DNA of 64,000 bases from Streptomyces sp. NBC_00568 (lineage in GTDB: Bacteria > Actinomycetota > Actinomycetes > Streptomycetales > Streptomycetaceae), in contig NZ_JAPENW010000001.1 in the NCBI RefSeq assembly GCF_026341855.1, positions 5,695,001 through 5,759,000 on the forward strand. Reading direction: 5' to 3'. Positions 16,455 through 25,227 of this stretch are shown here, piece after piece. Made by a program: the position numbers and the translations under genes. The notes below the pieces were generated by a model. The model saw only the letters and a program-made list of their open reading frames with translations, was not told the DNA's origin and did not search any database. The stretch's first letter is position 1. Every line of letters starts with the position of its first letter.

Positions 16455-17717
16455 GTGTTCGGAATCGTGAGGCCATGCAGTCACCGTCTCGGTGAAGGGC
16501 TCAAGACGCAGTGGATGGCGCATTTGTGCGGGCTTTGCCTCGCGCTGCGCGGGGACCACGGCCAGTTCGCGCGGGTGGTCACCAACTATGACGGCCTGCT
16601 GATATCGGTTTTGACGGAGGCTCAGGCCGAGCACGCGACGGGATGGCGGCGCACCGCCGGGCCCTGCCCGCTGCGCGGCATGCGGACCGCCTCCGTCGCG
16701 CAGGGCGAGGGCGCGCGGCTCGCCGCCGCCGTCTCGCTGGTGCTCGCCTCGGCGAAGGTGCGCGACCATGTCGCCGACGGGGACGGCCTCCTGGCCCGCA
16801 AGCCGGTGGCGGTCGCGGCGCGCCGGGTGGCCGCGAGCTGGGGCAGGGCCGGGGCGCGTACGGGATCCGACGTCGGCTTCGACACGGCCGTGCTCGTCGA
16901 CGCGGTGGACCGGCAGATCGGGATCGAGGCGCTGGCCGGGCCCGGAACGCCGATCCTGACCGTCACCGAACCCACCGAGACCGCCACCGCCGCGGCGTTC
17001 GCGCACACCGCCGTCCTGGCCGGCCGTCCCGGCAACGCCGCGCCGCTGGCCGAGGCCGGGCGGCTCTTCGGACGGCTCGCGCATCTGCTGGACGCCGTGG
17101 AGGACCGGGAGACCGACGCCGCGGCGGGTGCCTGGAATCCGCTGACGGCCACCGGTACCTCGCTCACCGAGGCCCGCCGGCTCGCCGACGACGCGCTGCA
17201 CGGTATACGGCTCGCCCTGCGGGAGGCCGAGTTCACCGACAGCCGGCTGGCGCACGTACTGCTCGCCCACGAACTGCGCCGGTCGGTGGACCGCGCGTTC
17301 GGGACGTCGGGGTGCGGGCGCGCGGCGGGCGGGGCGCACGGGGCGGACGGCTCTCTCGACGCGCTCGATTCCCTCGGCTCGCCGGGCGCGGCGGTTCTGC
17401 TCGGGCCCGAGGGCTCCTTCGGGCCGCCGCCTCAGCACGGCGGCAATCCGTACGTCGGCGGCGGCAACCCCTTCGGCGGAGGGCCCTCCGTCCAGCCGCC
17501 GGCCCCCGGCAAGCGCGGATTCTGGGCCGGCTGCGCCGCCGCCATCGGGCTGTGCTGCACCTGCAAGGTGTGCTGCGCCGACGAGTACGAGGGGCCGTGG
17601 TCGCGCAAGAAGCGCGAAGGGTGCCTGAACAACTGTGACTGCGACTGCGGTTGCTGCGAGGCGTGCAAGTGCTGCGAGTGCTGTGAGTGCTGCTCGTGTT
17701 GTGACTGCGGGCTGTGA
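16455..17717 (+). CDS. DUF5685 protein with cysteine-rich tail
   Basis: Protein of 420 residues, start GTG 16455 with GGGGGAG seven bases before it. The N-terminus (MFGIVRPCSHRL, then HLCGLCLALRGDHGQ) carries a C-x-H and C-x2-C pattern diagnostic of DUF5685. The middle is helical and Ala/Arg-rich. From about residue 310 comes a Gly/Pro-rich linker. A short hydrophobic stretch with Cys follows (GCAAAIGLCCTCKVCC). The last 30 residues hold 15 or more cysteines in CC, CxC and CxxC pairs, ending CCDCGL. Such a tail suggests metal binding or lipid/membrane attachment, but no function is known. It is a single gene. Confidence 0.82.
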   Translation: MFGIVRPCSHRLGEGLKTQWMAHLCGLCLALRGDHGQFARVVTNYDGLLISVLTEAQAEHATGWRRTAGPCPLRGMRTASVAQGEGARLAAAVSLVLASAKVRDHVADGDGLLARKPVAVAARRVAASWGRAGARTGSDVGFDTAVLVDAVDRQIGIEALAGPGTPILTVTEPTETATAAAFAHTAVLAGRPGNAAPLAEAGRLFGRLAHLLDAVEDRETDAAAGAWNPLTATGTSLTEARRLADDALHGIRLALREAEFTDSRLAHVLLAHELRRSVDRAFGTSGCGRAAGGAHGADGSLDALDSLGSPGAAVLLGPEGSFGPPPQHGGNPYVGGGNPFGGGPSVQPPAPGKRGFWAGCAAAIGLCCTCKVCCADEYEGPWSRKKREGCLNNCDCDCGCCEACKCCECCECCSCCDCGL

Positions 17718-17781
17718 CCGCGGGTTGTCGTGACGGCGTGGTGTGACCGCGAGTTGTCGCGACGGCGCAGTGGGACCGCGA

Positions 17782-17814
17782 GCTCGGAGCACTCCCGTCC
17801 GGGGTGCTCCGAGC
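17782..17814 (+). terminator. Hairpin between DUF5685 and binding-protein genes
   Basis: Perfect 11-base arms (17782-17792 and 17804-17814) plus extra inner pairs. It lies between the convergent DUF5685 and amino-acid-binding genes, downstream of two imperfect copies of a GTGACCGCGRGTTGTCG-type repeat. Confidence 0.75.
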
Positions 17815-17831
17815 GGGTCGGGGGAGCGCGA

Positions 17832-18788
17832 TCAGTCCTTCAGCTCCGGCGGGGAGATCTGTGACGTCGAGATGGCCGAGCCCTTCGTGCCCCACTTGGC
17901 GAGGATCTTCTCGTACGTCCCGTCGGCGATGAGCTTGTTCACCGCCGCCCGGAAGGCGGGCGTCAGCGCGCTGCCCTTCTTGAAGGCGAAGCCCACGTCG
18001 AGGCGGTGGAACTCGTTGAGGAACTTGACCCCTTGCTGGTGGGCGACGGCGTAGCGCAGGCCGTTGATGGTGCTCATCACGACATCGCTGCGGCCCTGTT
18101 GCAGCGAGGACCAGATGGCGCCCTGCTCGCTGTACGTCTGCACCTTGTACGCCTTCTCGCCGGCCTCCGAGCAGACCTTCTTGTTCGCCTCCAGAGTCGC
18201 CTCGAACGTCGTACCGGCCGCGGTCGCGACGTTCAGCCCGCACAGCTGCCGGAGCTCGGTGATCTTCGAGAGCTTGCTGTCCTTACGCGTGGCGAAGCCC
18301 TGGCCGTCGTTGACGTAGGTGACGAAGTCGATCGTCTTCCGGCGCTCGTCGGTGACACCGAAGTTGCTGGCCCCGAAGTCGTATTTGCCGCTGTCGAGGG
18401 CCGGCAGGATCGCCTCGAAGCTCGCGGACTCGTGTTTCAGCTCGATGCCGAGGGTCTTGGCCACGGCGTCCGCGAAGTCGACGTCCTGCCCGGTCAGCGT
18501 CTTGCCGTCCGCCAGGTAGGAGGTACCGGGCGGCGAGCCGGACACGCTGATCGCCACGGTCAGCGAACGGGTGCCGGACGGCAGCAGCTTGGCGGCGGAG
18601 GCATCCTTGCGGATCGGCGAGACGACGTCCTTGGTGGGAATCCTGTCGGCCCGCGCCGCGGCCTGCGCGGTACTTCCGCCGGCCGCGTCGTCCGTACCGG
18701 AGCCGCAGGCGGTGACCAGCAGGGTCGCGGAGGTGAGCAGCGCAAAGGACGCGAAATGCCTGTTTCGGGTACGCGAGAACGTACGCAT
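17832..18788 (-). CDS. Family 3 amino-acid-binding lipoprotein of ABC importer
   Basis: Extracellular substrate-binding protein of 318 residues (SBP_bac_3 fold). The signal peptide ends in the lipobox LVTAC with cysteine near residue 28. The fold landmarks are DVDFADAVAKTLGIELK, FEAILPALDSGKYDFG and MSTINGLRYAVAH, characteristic of cystine/glutamine-type binding proteins. The matching permease and ATPase genes are divergent at 19199 and 21857. A 23-residue peptide ending in Cys is encoded in its 5' region. Together with the neighbouring flavin monooxygenases this suggests uptake of a sulfur-containing or modified amino acid, for example a cysteine derivative; the ligand itself is inferred. 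Confidence 0.87.
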   Translation of the reverse strand: MRTFSRTRNRHFASFALLTSATLLVTACGSGTDDAAGGSTAQAAARADRIPTKDVVSPIRKDASAAKLLPSGTRSLTVAISVSGSPPGTSYLADGKTLTGQDVDFADAVAKTLGIELKHESASFEAILPALDSGKYDFGASNFGVTDERRKTIDFVTYVNDGQGFATRKDSKLSKITELRQLCGLNVATAAGTTFEATLEANKKVCSEAGEKAYKVQTYSEQGAIWSSLQQGRSDVVMSTINGLRYAVAHQQGVKFLNEFHRLDVGFAFKKGSALTPAFRAAVNKLIADGTYEKILAKWGTKGSAISTSQISPPELKD

Positions 18789-18917
18789 GGTGTGCGGTCT
18801 CCTGAAGGCAGGGAGTGAAAAGGCGCAAAAGGGAGGGGAGGGGTGCGCGTGTGAAGGCGTGGGGAAGAGGAGAAACGCGGAAGCCGCCCGTCACGGACGG
18901 GCGCGCAGGGGGTCAGC

Positions 18918-18989
18918 TCAACAGGAGGAGGACCACACGCGACCGAAGTCGATGTGGGAGCGCTTGACCAGCCACTGCTGCGAATGCAT
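18918..18989 (-). CDS. Leader peptide ending in Cys-stop (cysteine attenuator candidate)
   Basis: A 23-codon frame encodes MHSQQWLVKRSHIDFGRVWS followed by SSC and stop. The core LVKRSHIDFGRV and the terminal cysteine just before the stop match the short leader peptides seen before sulfur-uptake operons in Streptomyces and relatives. It lies 130 bases upstream of the amino-acid-binding lipoprotein gene on the same strand. Stalling at the Cys codon when cysteinyl-tRNA is scarce could control the downstream gene. The ribosome site is weak, and I did not work out the alternative RNA structures. Confidence 0.6.
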   Translation of the reverse strand: MHSQQWLVKRSHIDFGRVWSSSC

Positions 18990-19050
18990 GGGCCAAGTGG
19001 AACAGGCATCCGTTTCTGCGTCAACTGACTTGAGACGTAAGGCTCACAGT

Positions 19051-19110
19051 ATGGACAGCCTTGACATCGAGGGGAAACGGCACCGTACTCTCGTGTCACG
19101 GCCCTGCTGA
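19051..19110 (+). CDS. Possible second Cys-ending leader peptide
   Basis: A 19-codon frame encodes MDSLDIEGKRHRTLVSRPC and stop. It is 89 bases before the permease start, facing away from the other leader. Like its neighbour it is short, basic in the middle and ends in cysteine. TTGACA at 19061 lies inside it and may instead be a -35 box for the permease operon, in which case the peptide would not be translated. The ribosome site is poor, so this is weaker than the minus-strand case. Confidence 0.35.
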   Translation: MDSLDIEGKRHRTLVSRPC

Positions 19111-19198
19111 GGGGCTCGGCCGTACGGCGCTCTCGGGCGCTCAGCGTGGCCTGTGTGAAGGCACCCGTGTTCGACTCGACGCATCACGGAGCCCTCGC

Positions 19199-20047
19199 AT
19201 GTCCTCCGACACCCTCACCAAGGTCGCCGCCGTACCGGACGACGCGGCCTCCCTGCGCATCGTCCCGCGGCGCCGTCCCGGCCTGTGGACCGCCGCCGTC
19301 GCGGTGCTGGTCCTGCTCGGGCTCGCCCTCAACTCCGTCGTACGCAATGACGCGTTCCAGTGGGACGTCGTCGGCGAGTACTTCGCCTCCGCCTCCGTGC
19401 TGCGCGGACTGTGGCTCACCCTCTGGCTGACCGCGGTCGTGATGGTGCTCGGCTTCGCCCTCGGCACCCTGCTCGCCGCGTTCCGGCTGTCCACCAACCC
19501 CGTGCTGCGGACGGTGAGTTGGGGATACGTCTGGCTCTTCAGGTCGATGCCGATCCTGGTCCAGCTGCTGTTCTGGTTCAACATCGGGGCGCTGTACCCG
19601 CAGATCCTCGGTGTGCGTACCGTCGACCTGCTCGGCCCCGTGACCGTCGCCGTCGTCGGCCTCACCCTGCACGAAGCCGCCTATGCCGCCGAGGTGGTGC
19701 GCGGCGGCATCCTCTCCGTCGACCGCGGGCAGATCGAGGCCGCGCAGGCGCTGGGCCTGAGCCGGTGGCGCCGCTGGTGGCGGATCGTGCTGCCGCAGGC
19801 GATGCGCTCCATCGTGCCGCCGGCCGGGAACATGCTGATCGGGACCCTCAAGGGCACCTCCATCGTCAGCGTGATCGCCGTGCAGGACCTGCTCTACTCG
19901 GTGCAGCTCGTCTATCACCGCACCTACCAGGTCATGCCGCTCCTGATGGTGGCCACCCTCTGGTACATCATCGTCACCTCGGTCCTCGGCGTCGGCCAGT
20001 ACTACGTCGAGAAGCACTACGCGCGCGGTTCGGAGCGCACCCGATGA
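19199..20047 (+). CDS. Polar amino-acid ABC importer permease (HisM/GlnP type)
   Basis: Membrane permease of 282 residues with about six hydrophobic helices. The start ATG 19199 gives MSSDTLTKVAAV; the frame runs 46 codons further upstream but includes the leader region. A cytosolic N-terminus is followed by TM1 (LWTAAVAVLVLLGLAL) and the family permease motif EAAQALGLSRWRRWWRIVLPQAMRSIVPP, whose EAA loop (EAAQALGLSRW) contacts the ATPase. Its stop overlaps the next start by ATGA, so it is translationally coupled to the FAD/NAD(P) protein. Only one permease is present, so it probably acts as a homodimer. Confidence 0.9.
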   Translation: MSSDTLTKVAAVPDDAASLRIVPRRRPGLWTAAVAVLVLLGLALNSVVRNDAFQWDVVGEYFASASVLRGLWLTLWLTAVVMVLGFALGTLLAAFRLSTNPVLRTVSWGYVWLFRSMPILVQLLFWFNIGALYPQILGVRTVDLLGPVTVAVVGLTLHEAAYAAEVVRGGILSVDRGQIEAAQALGLSRWRRWWRIVLPQAMRSIVPPAGNMLIGTLKGTSIVSVIAVQDLLYSVQLVYHRTYQVMPLLMVATLWYIIVTSVLGVGQYYVEKHYARGSERTR

Positions 20048-21807
20048 CCGCCGGACGGCCGTCGCTGGTGATCGTCGGGGCCGGTCCGCGGGGGACCGGT
20101 CTCCTGGAGCGGATCGCGGCCAACGCGGCCGAGCTGTACGGCGGTTCGGGGCTCGACATCCATGTCGTGGACCCGTACCCGCCGGGCGCCGGACGCCTCT
20201 GGCGCGAAGAGCAGTCGCCGCTGCTGTGGATGAACTCCGAGGCGCAGGACGTCACGATGTTCACCGACGAGACCGTCGACATGGCCGGGCCCGTGCTCGA
20301 AGGACCCACGCTCGACGCGTGGGCGGGTCTCGACGGGCGCACCTTCGCGGACCGGCCCCGACAGGGCGCCTACCTGCGGTGGGTGTACGAGCGTGCCGTG
20401 GCCGCCCTGCCTCCGGGCGTCCGGGTGCACCGTCACGCGACCCGCGCGCTGCGGGTGAGCGGACCCCGTGAAGGCCGCCAGCAGGTGTGGCTGGAGGGCC
20501 GCCCCCGCCCGCTCCTCACCGACCTCGTCGTGCTGACCATCGGCCACCTCGACGCCGAACTCGACGCGGAACAGAGCAGTTTGGCCGCGTACGCGGCGCA
20601 GCACGGGCTGGTCCACCTGCCGCCGGACTTCACCGCCGACAGCGACCTGTCCGCGCTCGCGCCCGGCGAACCCGTCCTGGTCCGCGGCTTCGGGCTCGCC
20701 TTCGTCGACCTGATGGTGCTGCTCACCGAGGGGCGCGGCGGGCGCTTCGAGGGCGACCGCTACCTGCCGTCCGGGCAGGAGCCGATCCTGTACGTCGGCT
20801 CCCGGCGCGGGGTCCCCTACCACTCCAAGATCGGCTACGGCCTGGAGGGTGAACGGCCCCCGCTGCCACGGTTCTTCGGGTCCGCCGAGGTCGACGCGCT
20901 TCTCGCGCGCCCCGAGAGGATCGACTTCCGGCGGGACGTGTGGCCACTGATCGAGAAGGAACTGGGGTTCGCGCACTACCACCGTCTGTTCACGGCACAC
21001 CCCGAGCGCACCCGGGTCGCCTGGAGCGACTTCGAGGAGAAGTACGCCGCCGGTTCCGGTGCCGAGATCCAGGCCCTGGTCGCGTCCGCCGTGCCCGACC
21101 CGGCCGACCACCTCGACCTCACCGCGCTCGACCGTCCGCTGGACGGGGTGCGCCACACCTCGTACGACGATCTCCAGGACGGACTGCGGACATACATCGA
21201 GGAAGACCTGAGACGACGTCATGATGCCTCGCGCAGCCCGGACCTGGCCGTCTTCCTAGGGTTGCTCTCGGTCTACGGGCAGCTGGTCCGGCTCGGTGAC
21301 ATCGGCCCGTGGTGGCACGGCTTCTTCAGCTGCGTGGCATCGGGGCCGCCCGGCCCCCGGCTGCGCCGGATGCTCGCCCTGTCGCGGGCCGGAATCCTGC
21401 GGTTCATCGGCGCGGACATGACCGTCACCGCCGAGGACGGGGTCTTCCGGGCGGGCAGTGCCACCGTGCCCGGCGCGACGGTGGAGGCCCGGGCGCTCGT
21501 CGAGGCCCGGCTGCCGCACCCCACCGTCGAGCGCACCCGGGACGCACTGCTGCGCGAGCTGTACGCGGACGGGGCCGCCGCCACGCCCGAGGGGCTGCTC
21601 GCCGTCGACCCCGCCGACGGGCGCGTCCTGGAGCACTCCGGCACCCCGCACCCCCGGCGCTTCGCACTCGGCCCGCACACCGATGCCCGGGGCTCGGGCG
21701 CCTTCACCCGGCCGCGTACCGGCGGCCCGGCCTTCCGGCAGAACGACGCGACGGCGCGCGCCGCGCTCACGTTCCTGCGGGCGCTGTCCTGTCGCGCCGC
21801 GGCCTGA
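20044..21807 (+). CDS. FAD/NAD(P)-binding protein of organosulfur locus
   Basis: Flavoprotein-like enzyme of 587 residues with no signal peptide. A Rossmann motif opens the chain (LVIVGAGPRGTGLLERI, GxGxxG at residues about 11-16), followed by DPYPPGAGRLWRE. A second nucleotide-binding region is suggested around EPVLVRGFGLAFVDLMVLLTEG near residue 215. This is the FAD-NAD(P)-binding (NAD_binding_9-like) family, some of which are amine or N-oxidising oxidoreductases. It sits between the permease and ATPase of the ABC importer, with its start overlapping the permease stop. It may oxidise the imported substrate or supply electrons, but the reaction is unknown. Confidence 0.8.
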   Translation: MTAGRPSLVIVGAGPRGTGLLERIAANAAELYGGSGLDIHVVDPYPPGAGRLWREEQSPLLWMNSEAQDVTMFTDETVDMAGPVLEGPTLDAWAGLDGRTFADRPRQGAYLRWVYERAVAALPPGVRVHRHATRALRVSGPREGRQQVWLEGRPRPLLTDLVVLTIGHLDAELDAEQSSLAAYAAQHGLVHLPPDFTADSDLSALAPGEPVLVRGFGLAFVDLMVLLTEGRGGRFEGDRYLPSGQEPILYVGSRRGVPYHSKIGYGLEGERPPLPRFFGSAEVDALLARPERIDFRRDVWPLIEKELGFAHYHRLFTAHPERTRVAWSDFEEKYAAGSGAEIQALVASAVPDPADHLDLTALDRPLDGVRHTSYDDLQDGLRTYIEEDLRRRHDASRSPDLAVFLGLLSVYGQLVRLGDIGPWWHGFFSCVASGPPGPRLRRMLALSRAGILRFIGADMTVTAEDGVFRAGSATVPGATVEARALVEARLPHPTVERTRDALLRELYADGAAATPEGLLAVDPADGRVLEHSGTPHPRRFALGPHTDARGSGAFTRPRTGGPAFRQNDATARAALTFLRALSCRAAA

Positions 21808-21856
21808 CGCCCCTCCGGCATTCCGCAGAACGACACTTCGCGAAGGGAATCACCCG

Positions 21857-22639
21857 ATGAGCACAACCACGGCCGGCCCACCGGTCATGGTCGACATCAA
21901 GTCCGTCCACAAGCGCTTCGGTTCGCTGGAGGTGCTCAAAGGGGTCGACCTCGCGGTGCGGGCCGGAGAGGTCACCGTGATCCTCGGTCCCTCCGGATCC
22001 GGCAAGTCGACGCTGCTGCGGACCATCAACCACCTGGAGAAGGTCGACCAGGGCCGGATCAGCGTCGACGGCGCGCTCGTCGGCTACCGGCGCTCCGGCG
22101 ACAAGCTGTACGAGCTGCCGGAACGCGAGATCCTCAAGCAGCGCACCCGGATCGGCTTCGTCTTCCAGAGCTTCAACCTCTTCCCGCACCTCACGGTGGT
22201 GGAGAACATCGTCGAGGCCCCGGTCTCCGCGCTGAAGCGCCCCCGCAAGGACGCCGCCGAGACCGCGCGCGCCCTGCTCGACCGGGTCGGGCTCGCCGAC
22301 AAGGCCGACGCCTATCCGAAGCAGCTCTCGGGCGGGCAGCAGCAGCGGGTGGCCATCGCCCGCGCGCTCGCCCTGGAGCCGAAGCTGCTGCTCTTCGACG
22401 AACCGACCTCCGCGCTCGATCCCGAACTCGTCGGTGAAGTGCTCGATGTCATCAAGGACTTGGCCCATCAGGGCACCACGATGATCGTCGTCACCCATGA
22501 GATCGGGTTCGCCCGCGAGGTCGCCGACACCGTGGTCTTCATGGACGACGGCCGCATCGTCGAGCAGGGCGCCCCCGGCGACGTACTCGACCGGCCGAGG
22601 CACGAGCGCACCCGGGCGTTCCTCTCCAAGGTCCTCTGA
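21857..22639 (+). CDS. Polar amino-acid ABC importer ATPase (GlnQ/TcyN type)
   Basis: ATP-binding subunit, 260 residues. Walker A GPSGSGKST is at about residue 46, signature LSGGQQQRVAIARALA near 156, Walker B LLLFDEPTSALD near 180, and switch histidine VVTHE near 212; all are intact. The PAAT-type Q-loop reads VFQSFNLFPHLTVVENI. It lies 49 bases after the FAD/NAD(P) gene, with AAGGGAA before the start. It would energise uptake with the permease at 19199 and the divergent binding lipoprotein. The FAD/NAD(P) gene placed inside an importer operon suggests that uptake and modification are coordinated. Confidence 0.92.
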   Translation: MSTTTAGPPVMVDIKSVHKRFGSLEVLKGVDLAVRAGEVTVILGPSGSGKSTLLRTINHLEKVDQGRISVDGALVGYRRSGDKLYELPEREILKQRTRIGFVFQSFNLFPHLTVVENIVEAPVSALKRPRKDAAETARALLDRVGLADKADAYPKQLSGGQQQRVAIARALALEPKLLLFDEPTSALDPELVGEVLDVIKDLAHQGTTMIVVTHEIGFAREVADTVVFMDDGRIVEQGAPGDVLDRPRHERTRAFLSKVL

Positions 22640-22650
22640 ACCCGGCCCCC

Positions 22651-22712
22651 CACCGCTCCGCGCCGGTCTCCCGGACCTCGACACCGCTCCGCGCCGGTCT
22701 CCCGGCCCTCGA
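22651..22712. repeat. Two 31-bp direct repeats
   Basis: Two adjacent 31-base copies, differing at one base, of CACCGCTCCGCGCCGGTCTC-CCGG(A/C)CCTCGA fill most of the gap between the ATPase and the first flavin monooxygenase gene. Confidence 0.85.
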
Positions 22713-22740
22713 CTCCCCCCACCCCGAAAGGCCTTCCCCG

Positions 22741-23856
22741 ATGACCGCACCGCACGGCCGGGCGCTTCTGCACCTGGCCGCAGCCCTCGACCAAGGGGCG
22801 GCCCACGACGCCGCCTCCTTCGTGGAACTGGCCCAGCTCGCGGAGCGCGGTGTCCTCGACTTCGTCACCCTCGGGGACACCTTCCCGCGGCCGGGACTCG
22901 ACGCGCTCGCCGTGCTCTCCCGGGTCGCGCCCGTCACCGGCCGGATCGGTCTGGTGCCGACCGTCACCACCACACACACCGAGCCCTTCCAGGTCCAGGC
23001 CGCCGTCGCGACCCTCGACTGGGTCAGCCGAGGCCGGGCCGGCTGGCAGATCGACGTGTCGAGGACCGGGGCGGAGGCCCGGCTGTTCGGCCGCCGCACG
23101 CCCGAACTCCCGGACGTACCCGGCCGGGTGACGTTCCCGCCGCCCGTCGACGCCCTCTGGCAGGAGGCCGGCGAGGTCGCCGACGTCGCCGCCCGGCTCT
23201 GGGACAGCCGGGAGGACGGCGCCGAGACACGCGACGCGACCACCGGCCGCGGCGTCGACCGGAACAAGCTCCACCAGGTCGACTTCGAGGGCGGCACCTT
23301 CTCCGTGAAAGGCACCTCGACCGTGCCACGGCCCCCGCAGGGCCACCCCGTCCGGGTCGTCGACGTGACCGAGTCGGCCGCCCGGCGGACCGCCGCCCGG
23401 TACGCGGACGTGGCGATCGTGCGGGTCGCCGGCCCGGCCCAGGCGCGTGCCGCGCGCGTCGAACTGCGGGACATGGCAGCCGCGTTCGGGCGCGACCCCG
23501 ACGATCTGCGCGTCCTCGCCGGGCTCGGGATCGACCTCGGTGACGGCGAGCGCGCGGCTGAGCCCGGCCACGGCGGAGGCGGGCCCCGGCAGACCGCACA
23601 GGGCCCGCTGTACCGCGGCGGGCCCGTCGGCCTCGTCGAACTGATCACCGCCTGGCACCGGGCGGACGCCGCCGACGGTTTCCACCTCACGCCCGTCGAG
23701 CCGCGCCGCGACCTGGAGCGGCTCGTCAACGGAACGGTCGCGCTGCTCCAGCACCGCGCGCTGTTCCGCACCTTCTATCCGGGCAGCACCCTCAGGGAAC
23801 ACCTGGGGCTCGCCCGGCCCGTCAACCGCTACGCCGTGACGGGGGGAGCGTCATGA
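22741..23856 (+). CDS. LLM-class flavin monooxygenase, NtaA/SnaA-like (short form)
   Basis: Cytosolic FMN-dependent oxidoreductase of the luciferase-like family, 371 residues. Landmarks are FVELAQLAERGVLDFVTLGD near the N-terminus, the TIM-barrel stretch VATLDWVSRGRAGWQIDVSR and a C-terminal barrel closure ending with the family tail REHLGLARPVNRY. These enzymes use reduced flavin and oxygen to break C-S or C-N bonds. It is shorter than typical NtaA proteins (about 440 residues) and lacks part of the insertion. Its stop overlaps the next start by ATGA, so it is coupled to a second monooxygenase. It may be a partner or paralogue of different specificity. Confidence 0.85.
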   Translation: MTAPHGRALLHLAAALDQGAAHDAASFVELAQLAERGVLDFVTLGDTFPRPGLDALAVLSRVAPVTGRIGLVPTVTTTHTEPFQVQAAVATLDWVSRGRAGWQIDVSRTGAEARLFGRRTPELPDVPGRVTFPPPVDALWQEAGEVADVAARLWDSREDGAETRDATTGRGVDRNKLHQVDFEGGTFSVKGTSTVPRPPQGHPVRVVDVTESAARRTAARYADVAIVRVAGPAQARAARVELRDMAAAFGRDPDDLRVLAGLGIDLGDGERAAEPGHGGGGPRQTAQGPLYRGGPVGLVELITAWHRADAADGFHLTPVEPRRDLERLVNGTVALLQHRALFRTFYPGSTLREHLGLARPVNRYAVTGGAS

Positions 23857-25223
23857 CCGTACGCAAACGGATGCACCTCGCCGTCCGCCTTCCGGGCCTC
23901 GGCGGCACCACCGCCGGGACCGGCCGGCGCTCCGGTTCCCCGGTCGACTTCGCCGCCTTCGAGCGCCTGGCGCGCACCGCCGAGCGCGGTCTGTTCGACT
24001 TCCTCCTCCTCACCGGGGGAGAGCGGTCCGGAGAAACCGAGGGGCGCGTCCACGACCCGGACACCGTGGGCCGGCCCGAGGCTGTCACGGTCCTCAACGC
24101 GCTCGCCGCCGTCACCGAACGGCTCGGGCTCGCCGCCACCGTCGACACGGTCTCCCACCAGCCGTACGAACTCGCCCGCAGACTCGCCACGCTGGACCAC
24201 CTCAGCGAAGGCCGGGCCGCCTGGAACATCGTGACGTCCACGGTGGCCGCCACCGCGGAGAACTTCCGCCGCGGCAGCCGTCCGGACACGACGGGCCGCC
24301 ACCCGGTCGCCGCCGAATTCGTCGAGGTGTCACGGGAGTTGTGGGACTCCTGGACCCCCGACGGGGTGTCCCGCCAGGTCGCGCACCGGGGCCGGCACTT
24401 CGACGTCTCGGGCGAGTTCACCGTGCCGCGCCCACCGCAGGGACACCCCGTGCTCATCCACGCGGGGGACTCGCCCGCGGGACGGGACTTCGCGGTCCGG
24501 GCCGCCGACGTCGTCCTCGCCGGCCAGGGGGCAGGGCACCGCCTCCCGGGGAGGCAGGGCTCCCGGCAGGACACGCTGGAGGCGGGCCGGGCGTTCTACG
24601 CCGAGGTGAAGGGGAGACTCGCGGCCCACGGCCGGTCGCCCGAGGAGCTGAAGATCATGCCCCTGGTCACCTACGTGCTCGGCGACACGGCCGCCGAGGC
24701 GCGGGAACGGGCCGCCGCGATCCGCCGCGAACAGATCCCGCCGCGCAACGCGGTCGGCACCCCGGAACGGAGCCGGGGCGCCGGCTTCTCCTCCGGCGAC
24801 CCGGACGGGCCGCTTCCCGCCGTCGACCCGGGCCTTGGACCGCCGCCGGCCGTCGACCCGGACCTTGGACCGCTGCCGGCACAGGGCCGGGCGACGGCGA
24901 CCGGCGTGCTGACCGTCGCGGAGAAGCGGTGGGCCCGCGCCCGCGAGAAGGCCCCGCCCGTCCGGCAGACCGTCATCGAGGCATCACGGCACCCCACGTT
25001 CGTCGGCACGCCGGAGTCGGTCGCGGCCGAGCTCGACGAGTTCGTACGGACCGGAGCCGCCGACGGATTCGTCCTCGTACCCCGTGCGACACCCGGCGCG
25101 CTCGAGGAGTTCGTGGACCGGGTGGTGCCGCTGCTCCAGGAACGCGGCGTGTTCCGCACCGCATACACGGACACGACGTTGCGCTCGCACCTCGGCCTGG
25201 CCGAGCCCATATGGAAGGGTTGA
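23853..25223 (+). CDS. LLM-class flavin monooxygenase, NtaA/CmoJ-like
   Basis: FMN-dependent monooxygenase of 456 residues, the full-length NtaA/DszA/SnaA type. Family landmarks are FERLARTAERGLFDFLLL, LATLDHLSEGRAAWNIVTS and the C-terminal LRSHLGLAEPIW. It starts in the ATGA overlap with the first monooxygenase. A repeat in the middle (VDPGLGPPPAVDPDLGPLPA) is an unusual Pro-rich insertion between barrel elements. In Bacillus subtilis similar enzymes with an amino-acid importer degrade S-modified cysteines; I infer a comparable desulfurisation or dealkylation here. The reductase supplying FMNH2 is not encoded beside it. Confidence 0.87.
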   Translation: MTVRKRMHLAVRLPGLGGTTAGTGRRSGSPVDFAAFERLARTAERGLFDFLLLTGGERSGETEGRVHDPDTVGRPEAVTVLNALAAVTERLGLAATVDTVSHQPYELARRLATLDHLSEGRAAWNIVTSTVAATAENFRRGSRPDTTGRHPVAAEFVEVSRELWDSWTPDGVSRQVAHRGRHFDVSGEFTVPRPPQGHPVLIHAGDSPAGRDFAVRAADVVLAGQGAGHRLPGRQGSRQDTLEAGRAFYAEVKGRLAAHGRSPEELKIMPLVTYVLGDTAAEARERAAAIRREQIPPRNAVGTPERSRGAGFSSGDPDGPLPAVDPGLGPPPAVDPDLGPLPAQGRATATGVLTVAEKRWARAREKAPPVRQTVIEASRHPTFVGTPESVAAELDEFVRTGAADGFVLVPRATPGALEEFVDRVVPLLQERGVFRTAYTDTTLRSHLGLAEPIWKG

Positions 25224-25227
25224 TCAC

